Shown here: positions 32,083-45,546 of the stretch, one piece after another
Numbering within the stretch: the first letter of the stretch is position 1
How the letters are laid out: each line of letters starts with the position of its first letter
Assembly: GCF_014873535.1 (NCBI RefSeq)
Contig: NZ_JADBEF010000001.1
Coordinates: forward strand, 3,286,001 to 3,350,000
Origin: Nonomuraea africana
GTDB taxonomy: Bacteria; Actinomycetota; Actinomycetes; Streptosporangiales; Streptosporangiaceae
Reading direction: 5' to 3'
Length of the DNA stretch: 64,000 nt
The notes under the pieces: model-generated
Told to the model about the DNA's origin: nothing
Database searches by the model: none
Seen by the model: the letters and a program-made list of their open reading frames with translations, nothing else
Position numbers and translations under genes: made by a program

Positions 32083-32424
32083 ATGTCTGACATCCACGAC
32101 GACCTGCGCGCGACGCTGGAGACCCGCAAGCACCTCGGCCCCGACTACGAGGCCGCGCTCGTCGAGTCGTTCGTGGCCAGGCTCGACGCGACCATCGCCG
32201 AGCGCGTCAGGGCGGAGGTGGACGCCCAGCGGCCCGCCAAGGGCAAGAAGAACAAGAGCAACGGCGGCGGGCCCATGGTGCCGATCGCGCTCGGCTCGAT
32301 GGGCATGGCCATCCCGCTGTCGGCCATCGCCGGCGGTCAGGGATTCCTCGGTCTGGCCCTGGTGTGGATCGGCATCGTCGTCATCAACGTCGCCGCCGCG
32401 GTCGCGGTCATGCGCCGGGACTGA
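32083..32424 (+). CDS. Small membrane protein with helical N-terminus
   Basis: A 113-residue protein. Residues 1-60 are helical and charged (DDLRATLETRKHLGPDYEAA, LVESFVARLDATIAERVRAE), then a Lys-rich patch GKKNKSN and two hydrophobic segments (about 65-85 and 90-108). Similar proteins are common in Streptomyces as membrane proteins of unknown function. Its end overlaps the convergent TPR gene by 17 bp. Confidence 0.7.
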   Translation: MSDIHDDLRATLETRKHLGPDYEAALVESFVARLDATIAERVRAEVDAQRPAKGKKNKSNGGGPMVPIALGSMGMAIPLSAIAGGQGFLGLALVWIGIVVINVAAAVAVMRRD

Positions 32425-33238
32425 GCGCGTCGCGCTCGATGCGGAGCCTGACCTGCTCGGCCAGCTCCTCGTCGGCGTGCGAGAGGCCGTAGGCCCAGAC
32501 CCGTTCGGCGTCGTCGGCCCTGCCCCGCAGCGGCAGCGTGCGGGCCAGCAGCTCGATTGCCAGCGAGGTGGATTCGGCGTCCGCGCCGCCGCCTGCCGCC
32601 GCCTCCTCCACCACGCCGGCGAACTCCGCGCACGCCAGCTCCAGGTGCGCGATGCCGAGCAGCACCCGCAGCCGCCCCGCGTGGGCGCCCTCGGCCAGCG
32701 GCAGGCTCTCGACCAGCACCGCTGCCGCCTCGCCCGGCTCACCGCGCTCCAGCAGCAGCTCGGCCAGCTCCTGCGCGGCCCGGCAGCTCAGGTCGGGGTC
32801 GCCGACCGAGATCGCCGCCCGCAGCTCCCGCTCCGCCTCCTCGTCGCCGTCGGCCAGGCGGGCCAGCGCCAGGTGCGCCAGCGGCAGGTAGGCGGCCGTG
32901 CCCACGCCCAGGACGGCCTGCCAGGCTCCCCTGGCCTGCTCGTCCTGGCCGTCGCGCTCAAAGCCGCGCGCCAGGTGGCAGGCGGCCTGCGCGGCGTACT
33001 CGGGATGCCCGGTGGCCAGCGCGGCCCTGGCCGCCGACCTGGCTCCCTCGAGGTCGCCGCGCTCCTCGAGGACCACGGCGAGCCCCACGGCCGCCTGCGC
33101 TGTGTCCTGCCCCTCGGGGTCGGCGGCCAGCCGGGTGAAGATCTCGGCGGCGGCCTCGAGATCTCCGCTCTCGGCGAGACGACGGGCCTGTTCGAGCGGG
33201 CCGGTGTTCAGCTCGGTGTCGAGTTCGGGGGACGTCAA
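32408..33238 (-). CDS. Tetratricopeptide-repeat protein
   Basis: A 276-residue, all-helical protein with about six TPR-like repeats: LEQARRLAESGDLEAAAEIF, AAVGLAVVLEERGDLEGARS, AACHLARGFERDGQDEQARG and further units to the end. Such repeats form a scaffold for protein partners. No signal peptide or enzymatic domain. The best start is a TTG at 33238 with AAGGAG 5 nt upstream; no ATG or GTG fits. It is convergent with a small membrane-protein gene. Confidence 0.75.
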   Translation of the reverse strand: MTSPELDTELNTGPLEQARRLAESGDLEAAAEIFTRLAADPEGQDTAQAAVGLAVVLEERGDLEGARSAARAALATGHPEYAAQAACHLARGFERDGQDEQARGAWQAVLGVGTAAYLPLAHLALARLADGDEEAERELRAAISVGDPDLSCRAAQELAELLLERGEPGEAAAVLVESLPLAEGAHAGRLRVLLGIAHLELACAEFAGVVEEAAAGGGADAESTSLAIELLARTLPLRGRADDAERVWAYGLSHADEELAEQVRLRIERDALSPGA

Positions 33239-33353
33239 GAAGGCTCCTTCGACGGTGATCAACGCCGAGCCTAACGATTTCGCGCCGCCGCGTCGCCTGA
33301 CATGACTATCCTGAGTGCGGCTGTTGGCCGCCGCCCGACCAGCCGAATGCCGA

Positions 33354-33385
33354 ACGTGCGGCCTCCCCGCAGGGAAACCGCACGT
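33354..33385 (-). terminator. Hairpin downstream of gcvP
   Basis: Arms ACGTGCGG and CCGCACGT enclose a 16-nt loop just after the gcvP stop on the minus strand. No T-run. Confidence 0.55.
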
Positions 33386-33396
33386 CACAGCGCTGG

Positions 33397-36237
<2,841 letters not shown>

Positions 36238-36276
36238 GGAACTGCCTCCCAAGGCTGGTGGAGAGCGCGGGCGTAT

Positions 36277-36475
36277 GCCGGGTCTCCCCCTCTGTCATCA
36301 ACCTGAGAGGTTCGCCCGCGCACGCGGGCTTGCACCGTCGGTGAGGCGCGCCTGGCGGGCGTGCCTGCTTTCCAGAGTTGCCTCACCCGAGCGGTACAGG
36401 GTGCCTGAGAGATTCCGGGGAGGGTTGCTCCTTCGGCGCCCCGGCTTTCCCGGGGACTCTCCCGCACGGGGTCGT
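36277..36475 (-). ncRNA. Tandem glycine riboswitch
   Basis: Read on the minus strand, the gcvP leader contains aptamer 1 (GCGGGAGAG, GCCGAAGGAGCAA, GGAATCTCTCAGGC, CTGTACCGC, ACTCTGGAAAG) and, after a short linker, aptamer 2 (GACGGTGCAAGCCCGC, GCGGGCGAACCTCTCAGG, GACAGAGGGGGAGAC). These are the conserved cores of the glycine class. The second aptamer ends about 40 nt before the start codon, so control may be translational or by early termination. Confidence 0.92.
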
Positions 36476-36505
36476 CAGCATCTCCAGGCTACCAGCGATC
36501 GCGCG

Positions 36506-37126
36506 TCAGCCCAGTCGCCGGGCCCTCCTGCGCTGGGCCAGCTCATCAGCGGGGTGGTCGGCCGGGACGCTGTCCTCGACCGCCGCCCGTTCCCCCGGCA
36601 GCTCCGCGAGCGATCCCTCGACCTCGCGCCAGACCCTGCCGAGCGCGATCCCGAACACTCCCTGACCGCCCTGCAGCAGGTCGATGACCTCGTCGGCCGA
36701 GGTGCACTCGTAGACGCTCACTCCGTCGCTCATCAACGTGATCCGGCTCAGGTCGCCGACGCCCCTGTCGCGCAGGTGCTGGACGGCGGTGCGGATCTGC
36801 TGCAGCGACACGCCGGTGTCGAGGAGCCGCTTGACCACCTTGAGCACCAGGATGTCGCGGAAGCTGTAAAGACGCTGGGAGCCCGAGCCCTGAGCGGCTC
36901 TTATCGTGGGCTCCACCAGGCCGGTGCGCGCCCAGTAGTCCAACTGCCTGTAGGTGATGCCGGCCGCCGCGCAGGCCGTCGGGCCGCGATAGCCGATGTC
37001 GCCAGGCAGAGTCGCGGGCTGCTCGTCGAAGAGCAGGCCCTGCTCCCCGGCACGCTGGCGCGCACTCTCGCGCCGCACCGGGTCTTCCTGGCCGGCCGTC
37101 TTTCCCTCGCCGCTGCTGACCGCCAC
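36506..37126 (-). CDS. ftsR: MerR family regulator, FtsR-like
   Basis: A 206-residue MerR-type regulator with the helix-turn-helix placed after an N-terminal extension: GDIGYRGPTACAAAGITYRQ, LDYWARTGLVEPTIRAAQGS, then RLYSFRDILVLKVVKRLLDT. The LDYWARTGLV pattern and its place next to gcvP, the bifunctional nuclease and garA match Rv1830/FtsR, which activates ftsZ in Corynebacterium. The symbol rests on that synteny. GTG 37126 has GGAGG 5 nt upstream; a TTG at 37183 is less likely. A promoter at 37201-37229 serves it. Confidence 0.85.
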   Translation of the reverse strand: MAVSSGEGKTAGQEDPVRRESARQRAGEQGLLFDEQPATLPGDIGYRGPTACAAAGITYRQLDYWARTGLVEPTIRAAQGSGSQRLYSFRDILVLKVVKRLLDTGVSLQQIRTAVQHLRDRGVGDLSRITLMSDGVSVYECTSADEVIDLLQGGQGVFGIALGRVWREVEGSLAELPGERAAVEDSVPADHPADELAQRRRARRLG

Positions 37127-37200
37127 GCGGACCTCCGGCTTTCTCTCATCCCGTGGTCTGATCTGGGGGTTCGTCAATAACAACCACAGGTTTCACTTGC

Positions 37201-37229
37201 ACCGTAGGACCGTGACCATCCGCAGTCAA
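37201..37229 (-). promoter_or_regulatory. SigA-type promoter of the ftsR-like gene
   Basis: On the minus strand TTGACT (37229-37224) and TACGGT (37206-37201) are 17 bp apart, close to the housekeeping consensus. Start of transcription is expected near 37194. Confidence 0.65.
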
Positions 37230-37319
37230 CGATCCGGCTCGGCGCGTCGTGAAGCGTAAATGCAGTGAAATACCGACCCCAGGTGTTGGCCAAGGGTTCG
37301 GGCGCTCACAGAGGGAGTC

Positions 37320-37790
37320 CTACCCGGCCCGTCCGAAGTCCTCGGGCGTGATGTTGTCAAGGAACTCCCTGAACTTCTCCACCTCATCCTCCTGGTCATC
37401 AGGGATGACCACCCCTGCCTCCTGGACGACCTCCTCGCTGGCGAAGATCCGCGCACCGGTGCGCAGCGCCAGGGCGATGGAGTCGGACGGGCGCGCGGAG
37501 ACCTCCACGCCGTTGGAGAAGACCAGGTCGGCGAAGAAGATACCGTCACGCAGCGCGACGATGTTGACCGCGCGCAGGCCGACGCCCAGCGCGCTCAGCA
37601 CGTCGCGGAACAGATCATGAGTCAACGGCCTCGGCGGTGGCTCCTCCGCCTGCGCGAGCGCGATGGCCGTGGCTTCGGTCATTCCAATCCAGATCGGGAG
37701 AAACCTCTCCCCTTGCGCCTCCTTGAGCAGAACGATCGGCTGATTTGTAGGCATTTCGACGCGAACGCCCACTACCTCCATCTGCAACAC
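37320..37790 (-). CDS. Bifunctional nuclease family protein (DUF151)
   Basis: A 156-residue protein of the BFN/DUF151 family: MEVVGVRVEMPTNQPIVLLK, LPIWIGMTEATAIALAQ, RPLTHDLFRDVLSALG and VSARPSDSIALALRTGARIF. The family shows DNase/RNase activity in plants and appears between the two MerR genes in most actinobacteria (Rv1829 position). GTG 37790 with GGAG 7 nt upstream is chosen; ATG 37781 is an alternative. Confidence 0.87.
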   Translation of the reverse strand: MLQMEVVGVRVEMPTNQPIVLLKEAQGERFLPIWIGMTEATAIALAQAEEPPPRPLTHDLFRDVLSALGVGLRAVNIVALRDGIFFADLVFSNGVEVSARPSDSIALALRTGARIFASEEVVQEAGVVIPDDQEDEVEKFREFLDNITPEDFGRAG

Positions 37791-38065
37791 GGGCTGCTCC
37801 GAATTCCACTGACCGGTGGCCCCTAGGGGGCTCCGCAATAGTTTGGCCGCTCTTCCGCAATTCAACGTAACACCCGGCGGGCGTGGAATGTCCCCTGCCC
37901 CGTGGCGTCGCGGACAACCTACCTCGCCTCCCGCTCCTGGTCAGCTCGCTCGGCGGGATCGGCGCTCCCGGCCGTGAGATGCGGGGTTCAGCGGGCCACG
38001 AAGCGGCCTCGAATCGGCCGCGAAGGGGCGGGGAGGGGCGCGGGTCAGGCGCCGGCAGGGGCGGG

Positions 38066-38719
38066 TCAGCCGCGCAGGACGGCGCGCACGGCCGTGCGCA
38101 GCAGTGCCGCGTGCAGCTCGAGCAGCCGCCCCGACAGCTCGCGCGCCACCTCGTCGGCCTCGCCGATGGCACCGGGCGCCCGGCGCTTGAGTATGGGGGC
38201 GACGCTCTGCTCGACCAGTCCCGCCTCGCGCTCGGCGGCGGCCTTGACCGCGCGCAGGTGCCTGGCGTGCAGGCCGTAGCCGGCCAGGGCGCCGACGCTG
38301 CGGGCCACCTTCAGGGCGTCCTCGTCGTAGCGGCGGGCGACCGGCGCGAGCAGGCCGTAGTCCTCGAGCTCGGTGAGGGTCTCCTCGTCGAGGCCGCTGG
38401 CCTCGAGCAGCTCGGCGCGGCTGAGCCGCACCTCCTTGGCCTCGGGCACGGCGCGCGGACGGCCGAGCTCCTCGGCCATCTTGTCCTTGATGACCCGCAG
38501 CGGCAGGTAGTGGTCGCGCTGCTCGGTGAGGATGAAGCGCAGCTGCTCGACGTGCATGTAGGTGAACTTGCGATACCCCGAGGGGCTGCGCTCGGGCTCG
38601 ATCAGCCCCTCGCTCTCCAGGAACCGGATCTTGGAGACGGTGACGTCGGGGAACTCGCCCTGCAGCAGGGCGAGCACCTCCCCGATGCTCATGTGCGAGC
38701 GCGCCGCCTGGGGGCTCAT
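38066..38719 (-). CDS. MerR family regulator (Rv1828-like)
   Basis: A 217-residue MerR protein: MSIGEVLALLQGEFPDVTVS, KIRFLESEGLIEPERSPSGY and RKFTYMHVEQLRFIL form the winged helix; the C-terminal half is helical with a long ARHLRAVKAAAEREAGLVEQ segment. It matches Rv1828, which binds its own upstream region in mycobacteria. Its ATG overlaps the garA stop by 4 nt. The 275 bp between this gene and the nuclease (37791-38065) hold no gene. Confidence 0.87.
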   Translation of the reverse strand: MSPQAARSHMSIGEVLALLQGEFPDVTVSKIRFLESEGLIEPERSPSGYRKFTYMHVEQLRFILTEQRDHYLPLRVIKDKMAEELGRPRAVPEAKEVRLSRAELLEASGLDEETLTELEDYGLLAPVARRYDEDALKVARSVGALAGYGLHARHLRAVKAAAEREAGLVEQSVAPILKRRAPGAIGEADEVARELSGRLLELHAALLRTAVRAVLRG

Positions 38720-39219
38720 GCGCCCCGCGTGAGGAAGACGAGGCGGAACTTGCCGATCTGGACCTCGTCGCCGCTGTGCAGGGGAACCTCCTCGATGCGC
38801 TCCCTGTTGACGTAGGTGCCGTTGAGGCTGCCGACGTCGCGGACGGTGAAGGCGCCGCCCGGATGGCGGTAGAACTCCACGTGCCGCCGCGAGACGGTGA
38901 TGTCGTCGAGGAAGATGTCGCTCTCGGGGTGGCGGCCCGTGGTGGTCAGGTCGCGGTCGAGGCGGAAGCGGCTGCCCGCGTTGGGCCCCCGCGTGACGAC
39001 GAGCAGCGCCGTGCCGACCGGCAGTTGTTCGACCGCGGCCCGCTCGGCGAGGAGAGCGTCGGCCGTCTCCGCCTCATACGCCTCGATTCCCGCGACGGAG
39101 ATCGTCGAGGTGGTGTCTCCCGAGACCTCATGTCTGGTCAGCGGCGACCCACACCGGGAGCAGAAACGGGCATCCTCGGGGTTGGCATGACCGCACTGCG
39201 TACAGTAGACGCTCGGCAT
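38716..39219 (-). CDS. garA: FHA-domain metabolic regulator GarA with N-terminal zinc ribbon
   Basis: A 167-residue protein. Residues 1-25 form a zinc ribbon (CTQCG and CSRCG pairs). DTTSTIS at about 33-39 corresponds to the ETTS phosphorylation motif of GarA/OdhI. The FHA domain follows: TRGPNAGSRFRLDRDLTTTG, RHPESDIFLDDITVSRRHVE, VGSLNGTYVNRERIE and GDEVQIGKFRLVFL. GarA, once phosphorylated by PknG-type kinases, closes on itself and stops inhibiting 2-oxoglutarate dehydrogenase and related enzymes. The zinc ribbon is absent from mycobacterial GarA. ATG 39219 fits the conserved MPSVYC start. Confidence 0.93.
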   Translation of the reverse strand: MPSVYCTQCGHANPEDARFCSRCGSPLTRHEVSGDTTSTISVAGIEAYEAETADALLAERAAVEQLPVGTALLVVTRGPNAGSRFRLDRDLTTTGRHPESDIFLDDITVSRRHVEFYRHPGGAFTVRDVGSLNGTYVNRERIEEVPLHSGDEVQIGKFRLVFLTRGA

Positions 39220-39309
39220 CGATCGGCTCGGCCTCCTACCGCGAAGACGCGGCGACGGTTGATCAGGGCGCCCCTCGCCTCTTCGCTCGTTCACGTTTGC
39301 GAATGCCGC

Positions 39310-39338
39310 AACTTACGCTGATCAGTGGCAAAGGTCAA
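39310..39338 (-). promoter_or_regulatory. SigA-type promoter of garA-merR
   Basis: On the minus strand TTGACC (39338-39333) and TAAGTT (39315-39310) are separated by exactly 17 bp. Transcription would start near 39303, giving an 80-nt leader before garA. Confidence 0.7.
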
Positions 39339-39425
39339 GGCGAGACGCTGCACGACAGGTTCGGACGGTGACAAAGTTACCGCCGAGCCGCCCTCAAGGT
39401 CCATGCCGCCGCGCCATCTAGGTTG

Positions 39426-41921
39426 TCACGTTCCCGCCGCCCGCTCAACGATGCGCGCCCACCTGTCCAGAAACGCCTGCGCGGTGTCGAAGTCGTGGGC
39501 CTCGGCCCACAGGTCGGTGGCCGGTTCGGTGGCGGCCGGCAGGATCAGCGCCCAGCGCCCGTCCTCGCCCACCACGCGCACGCCGTCGGTGGTGTCGAGG
39601 CGGAAGCCCTCCGCGGCCTCGATCACCGAGCGCATCACCGACCCCTTGGTCGCCCAGGGCGTCGGGACGGTCCGCTTGAGGAGCTTGGCCTCGGGGATCC
39701 TCGCGTCGATCTGGCTGAGCGTCAGCCGCGTGCGGGCCACCAGGCCCATCAGGCGCAGGAACGCGGCCAGGCCGTCCACCGTGGGCCCGAACTCCGGCAC
39801 GATGAAGCCGCCCCTGCCGTCGCCCGCGAAGATCATGTACGGCCTGGCGGCCGCCGAGGTGAGGGCGTCCAGCGAGGTGGAGGTCCACTCCACCTGGACC
39901 CCGTGGAAGCGGCAGACCTGCTCGGCGACCCTGGTGGTGGTGACGGGCAGCGCCACCCTGCCGCGGCGGCGCTCGGCGGCGACCAGGTCGAGCACCACCA
40001 GCAGCGCCCGCTCCTCGCTGATGAGCTGGCCCATCTCGTCGACCAGGGCGATGCGCTCGCCCACCGGGTCGAAGCGGACGCCGAAGGAGGCGCGGGAGGA
40101 GCTGACGAGCTCCGACAGGCGCTGCAGGTCGCGGCGGCGTTCGGCCAGTGTCTCGGTGGGCGAGGCGGAGTCGAGACGGGCGTTGACGGTCAGCACCTCC
40201 ACCCCGAGGCGGCCGAGCAGGGTGGGCAGGACCAGCGAGGAGGTGCCGCCCGCGCAGTCGACGACCACCTTCATGCCGTTGACGCCGGTCATGTCCACGT
40301 ATCTCAGGAGTTCCTGGGCGTAGTCCTCCACGGCCCTGGCCGGGAAGCTCAGCTCGCCGATCTCGCCGGGGAAGGCCCTGCGGAACTCCTGGCGGGAGAA
40401 GACGCGCTCCAGCTTGCGCTGGCTGGCGGGCGACAGGTCGGCGCCCCTGGAGTCCATGAAGACGATGTCGACGCTCTGCGGGTCGCCGGAGGTGGTGCGA
40501 AGGGCGATGCCGCCGCTGGCGGGCCTGCGGGAGGTGTGGAAGCGGGCGACGGGCAGCGGCATGGCCTCCAGGTCGAGCACGTCGATGGCGCCCGCGGTCA
40601 GCGCGCTGATGACGGCGCGCTTGAGCGCTCTGGCCGCGCGGGAGGAGTCGCGCGAGGTGATGACCCTGTCGCCCTTCTTCAGGGTGGTGGCGTAGGCGCT
40701 GGCCAGCCGTACGCACAGCTCGGGGGTGATCTCGACGTTGACCAGGCCGCTGATGCCGCGCTGGCCGAACAGGCTGCGCTGGCCGCGCGACTCCCAGATG
40801 ACGCTGGTGTTGACGACCGCGCCCGCCTCGACGGTCTTGAAGGGGTAGACCTTGACGCCGCTGGAGACGTACGCCTCGGCCTCGATGACGCACTCGTCGC
40901 CGACGACGGCGTTCTCCTCGATCCTGGCGCCGGTCATCAGGTCGGTGTTCTTGCCGATGACGCAGCCGCGCAGGTTCACCCCCGGGCCGATGTAGACGTT
41001 GTCGTGGACGACGGCGCGGTGCAGGAAGGCGCCGCCGCGCACGACCGCGTTGCTGCCGAGCACGGTGTACTCACGCAACTCGGCGCCCGCCTCGATCTTG
41101 ACGTAGTCGCCCAGGAGGAGCGGGCCCTTGAGCACGGCGTCGGGGTCGACCTCCGCGCCCTCGCCGACCCAGACGCCCGGCGACATCTCGAAGCCGCCGA
41201 TGTCGAGCGTGACGCGTCCCGACAGGGCGTCGGCCTGGGCCTTCATGTAGCTCTCGTGGGTGCCGACGTCCTCCCAGTAGCAGTCGGAGACGTAGCCGAA
41301 GATGGGAGCGCCGCGCTCCAGCAGGCGGGGAAAGACGTCGGAGGACCAGTCGACGGCCTCGCCCGCCGCGACCTCGTCGAGGACCTCCGGCTCCATCACG
41401 TAGATGCCGGTGTTGACGGTGTCGGAGAAGACCTGCCCCCAGGTGGGCTTCTCCAGGAAGCGCTGCACCCTCCCCCGGTCGTCCACGATGATGATGCCGA
41501 ACTCGAGGGGGTTGGGGACGCGGGTCAACCCGATCGTGACGAGTGCCGAATTCTCGCGATGAAATCTGATCATGTCCGATAAGTCGATATCGGTCAGGGC
41601 GTCACCGGAAATGACAAGGAAACGATCATCGCGGAGTTTGTCGGCCGCGTTCTTGACGCTGCCCGCGGTGCCGAGGGGCAGGTCTTCCGTGGCGTAGTGC
41701 AGGCGCATGCCCAGCTCGTCGCCGTCGCCGAAGTAGCTGCGCACGAGCGCGGCCAGGAACTGCACGGTGACCACGGTCTCTGTCAGGCCGTGGCGTTTCA
41801 GCAGGCGGAGGACGTGTTCCATGATCGGGCGGTTGACCACGGGGAGCAGGGGTTTGGGCTGGTTCGCGGTCATCGGCCGCAGCCGAGTACCCTCGCCGCC
41901 TGCCATGACGACCGCCTTCAC
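39426..41921 (-). CDS. Mannose-1-phosphate guanylyltransferase fused to degenerate phosphomannomutase domain
   Basis: An 831-residue fusion. Residues 1-235 are a nucleotidyltransferase ([57 protein letters not shown]). Residues 240-370 are a left-handed hexapeptide helix ([20 protein letters not shown] and following). From about 385 a phosphohexomutase fold follows, but the catalytic TASHNP loop reads RTTSGDP (475-481) and the metal loop DGDADR is replaced by DPVGER. GDP-mannose or a related NDP-sugar for glycolipids or wall glycans is the likely product of the first domain; the second is probably regulatory. It lies between garA and pgsA, where mycobacteria carry gcvH and neighbours. Confidence 0.87.
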   Translation of the reverse strand: MKAVVMAGGEGTRLRPMTANQPKPLLPVVNRPIMEHVLRLLKRHGLTETVVTVQFLAALVRSYFGDGDELGMRLHYATEDLPLGTAGSVKNAADKLRDDRFLVISGDALTDIDLSDMIRFHRENSALVTIGLTRVPNPLEFGIIIVDDRGRVQRFLEKPTWGQVFSDTVNTGIYVMEPEVLDEVAAGEAVDWSSDVFPRLLERGAPIFGYVSDCYWEDVGTHESYMKAQADALSGRVTLDIGGFEMSPGVWVGEGAEVDPDAVLKGPLLLGDYVKIEAGAELREYTVLGSNAVVRGGAFLHRAVVHDNVYIGPGVNLRGCVIGKNTDLMTGARIEENAVVGDECVIEAEAYVSSGVKVYPFKTVEAGAVVNTSVIWESRGQRSLFGQRGISGLVNVEITPELCVRLASAYATTLKKGDRVITSRDSSRAARALKRAVISALTAGAIDVLDLEAMPLPVARFHTSRRPASGGIALRTTSGDPQSVDIVFMDSRGADLSPASQRKLERVFSRQEFRRAFPGEIGELSFPARAVEDYAQELLRYVDMTGVNGMKVVVDCAGGTSSLVLPTLLGRLGVEVLTVNARLDSASPTETLAERRRDLQRLSELVSSSRASFGVRFDPVGERIALVDEMGQLISEERALLVVLDLVAAERRRGRVALPVTTTRVAEQVCRFHGVQVEWTSTSLDALTSAAARPYMIFAGDGRGGFIVPEFGPTVDGLAAFLRLMGLVARTRLTLSQIDARIPEAKLLKRTVPTPWATKGSVMRSVIEAAEGFRLDTTDGVRVVGEDGRWALILPAATEPATDLWAEAHDFDTAQAFLDRWARIVERAAGT

Positions 41922-41925
41922 TCGA

Positions 41926-42510
41926 TCACTCCTTCTTCGCAGCGGTTACGAGTTGGCGCACCTGTACCACATACAGCACTCCTGCCCACCAGTACAGGCC
42001 CGTTCCCCAGATGGTGAATGCCCATCCGACAACCTTCGCAATATCGGCATACCAAGCGCCGGTGTGCGAAGCCAGAAAGAGGAGGGGGAAGGCGTACATC
42101 AGATTGGCCATGGCGGCCTTGCCCAGGAAATGCACGGGCAGTGCCTTGTAACCGTACTTCCGGAGCACGGGAAAGAAACATCCGACGAAGATTTCGCGGG
42201 CCAGGATGATCGCGACCAGCCACCACGGGATCACCTCGCGCAGCAGGAGGCCGAGGAGGGTGGCGAAGACGTAGAGCTTGTCGGCCGCCGGGTCGATGAG
42301 GCGGCCGAGCCTGCTGGTCTGGTTCCAGGCACGGGCGATCTTGCCGTCGAGCCAGTCGGTGAACCCCGCGACCATGAGCAGTGCGATCGCCCAGCCGTCC
42401 GCCTTGGGCCCCAGAACCAGCCAGAGGAACACAGGGACGCCAAGCAGGCGCAGGAAGCTCAGCAGGTTCGGAACCGTCCAGATCCGGTCCTCGGCGGAAG
42501 TTTCACTCAC
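41926..42510 (-). CDS. CDP-alcohol phosphatidyltransferase (PgsA-like)
   Basis: A 194-residue membrane enzyme with about five hydrophobic segments and the full CDP-alcohol signature: the Asp-Gly pair in [18 protein letters not shown] and the two Asp of [11 protein letters not shown]. The family makes phosphatidylglycerophosphate, cardiolipin or phosphatidylinositol-type lipids. Its position in the garA neighbourhood matches mycobacterial PgsA2 (Rv1822). GTG 42510 is chosen as start with AGGG about 10 nt upstream. It leads the pair with the guanylyltransferase fusion, 4 bp apart. Confidence 0.87.
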   Translation of the reverse strand: MSETSAEDRIWTVPNLLSFLRLLGVPVFLWLVLGPKADGWAIALLMVAGFTDWLDGKIARAWNQTSRLGRLIDPAADKLYVFATLLGLLLREVIPWWLVAIILAREIFVGCFFPVLRKYGYKALPVHFLGKAAMANLMYAFPLLFLASHTGAWYADIAKVVGWAFTIWGTGLYWWAGVLYVVQVRQLVTAAKKE

Positions 42511-42646
42511 GCTGCCGACCCTACTGCGTCGCCCACCTGCGCACGCTGAGTCGTCCGCCCGCGGTTTCGGGGCCGCCGCGGAAGCTCTCACGGACCTCAG
42601 GGGTTGCGCGACACCCGGGTGATCGGGTTACGGTGGCGCCGACCAA

Positions 42647-44426
<1,780 letters not shown>

Positions 44427-44441
44427 CCGGCGGGCCAAGGC

Positions 44442-45029
44442 CTAGGAGCGGACCGCCCTGAGGAAGGAGCGGATGAGGGCCGAATCCTTGACGCCCCTGG
44501 CCACCTCCACGCCGCTCGACACGTCGACGCCCCACGGCTGGGCGGCCTCGACCGCCTGCCGTACGTTGGCGGGGTCGAGGCCGCCGGCCAGCAGCCAGCG
44601 CCCCGACGGCCGGCCCCGCACGGCCGCCCAGTCCCATGGCTCCCCCGCGCCCGCCCTGGGCGCGTCGACGATCAGCAGGTCCTCGTCGAAGGCTCCGGTG
44701 CGCAGATCGGCGTCGGCCGCCACCGCGCGGACGAGCGTGAGATCGAGCTCCTTCAGCGCGGTGAAGTCCGCGTGCGGGTGCCTGCCGTGCAGCTGGATCG
44801 CGCCGACCCCGGCGGCCTTGGCGGCCTGCCGGACCTCCTCGACGGGCTCGCCCATGAAGACGCCGACGGTCAGCACGTGGGACGGCGCTAGCGCGGCCAG
44901 CTCCGCGGCCCGCGAAGGGGTCACTCTGCGCGGGCTGGCGGTCATGACGAACCCGATCGCGTCGGCGCCGGCCTCGACGGCCGTCTCGACGTGCTCGGGC
45001 TCGCTCAGCCCGCAGATCTTCACGAACAT
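44442..45029 (-). CDS. trpF: Phosphoribosylanthranilate isomerase (TrpF)
   Basis: A 195-residue TIM barrel: FVKICGLSEPEHVETAVEAG with the catalytic Cys6, GFVMTASPRRVTPSRA, VGVFMGEP, AIQLHGRHP, the catalytic Asp in LLIVDAP, and GGLDPANVRQAVEAAQPWGV with DVSSGVE for phosphate binding. It catalyses the Amadori rearrangement in tryptophan synthesis. Actinobacteria often use the bifunctional PriA instead, so a dedicated TrpF is a little unusual. It stands alone, convergent with thiC. ATG 45029 chosen; the longer frame starts at a TTG. Confidence 0.88.
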   Translation of the reverse strand: MFVKICGLSEPEHVETAVEAGADAIGFVMTASPRRVTPSRAAELAALAPSHVLTVGVFMGEPVEEVRQAAKAAGVGAIQLHGRHPHADFTALKELDLTLVRAVAADADLRTGAFDEDLLIVDAPRAGAGEPWDWAAVRGRPSGRWLLAGGLDPANVRQAVEAAQPWGVDVSSGVEVARGVKDSALIRSFLRAVRS

Positions 45030-45038
45030 GGCCAAAGC

Positions 45039-45461
45039 CTAGCGGCGCCGCGACGCCGCGGGCGACCAGGCCCACACCGTGATGAGCGCGAGCAGGCCGA
45101 ACATGAGCACGCCGTTGGGCACGTGCGCGCCCAGGCCGATGGCCAGCAGGAAGTGCTGGGCGAAGCCGAGAAGCAGCAGCGCGAGGCTGGCCAGCGCCGG
45201 CCAGCCCGCTCCCCTGCCCGGACGCCAGTACAGGACGGCGGCGACGACCTGGAGCAGGCCGATCAGGTGGGAGACCATGCCGATCATGACATGGGTCTCG
45301 GCGACCCCGAGATCGGCCACGATGCCGGTGTCGGTGAAGACCAGCGCCTGGCCCGCGAACATGGCCGCCACCAGCAGGGAGGCCGCATGGGCGAACACCA
45401 GGACGCGAAGGGTGTAGAGCAGCCCGGAGGAGACAGACGTGGCTGAGGTCACGTCGTGCAT
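45039..45461 (-). CDS. Four-helix membrane protein
   Basis: A 140-residue protein with four hydrophobic segments (about 14-40, 50-78, 85-105, 108-130) and an Arg tail. His residues occur near the membrane (FAHAASLL, MIGMVSHLIGLLQVV, FAQHFLLAIG), but no heme motif can be claimed. No family recognised. It lies between trpF and a two-component system and might be a target of that system. Confidence 0.65.
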   Translation of the reverse strand: MHDVTSATSVSSGLLYTLRVLVFAHAASLLVAAMFAGQALVFTDTGIVADLGVAETHVMIGMVSHLIGLLQVVAAVLYWRPGRGAGWPALASLALLLLGFAQHFLLAIGLGAHVPNGVLMFGLLALITVWAWSPAASRRR

Positions 45462-45546
45462 GAGGTGGTCCTTCCTGAAGAGGTGAGGACCACATCGTGA
45501 CGGCGCGGGGTCCCGGCGGTCGTCAGCCTGCCGGGTGATGCGCCGG

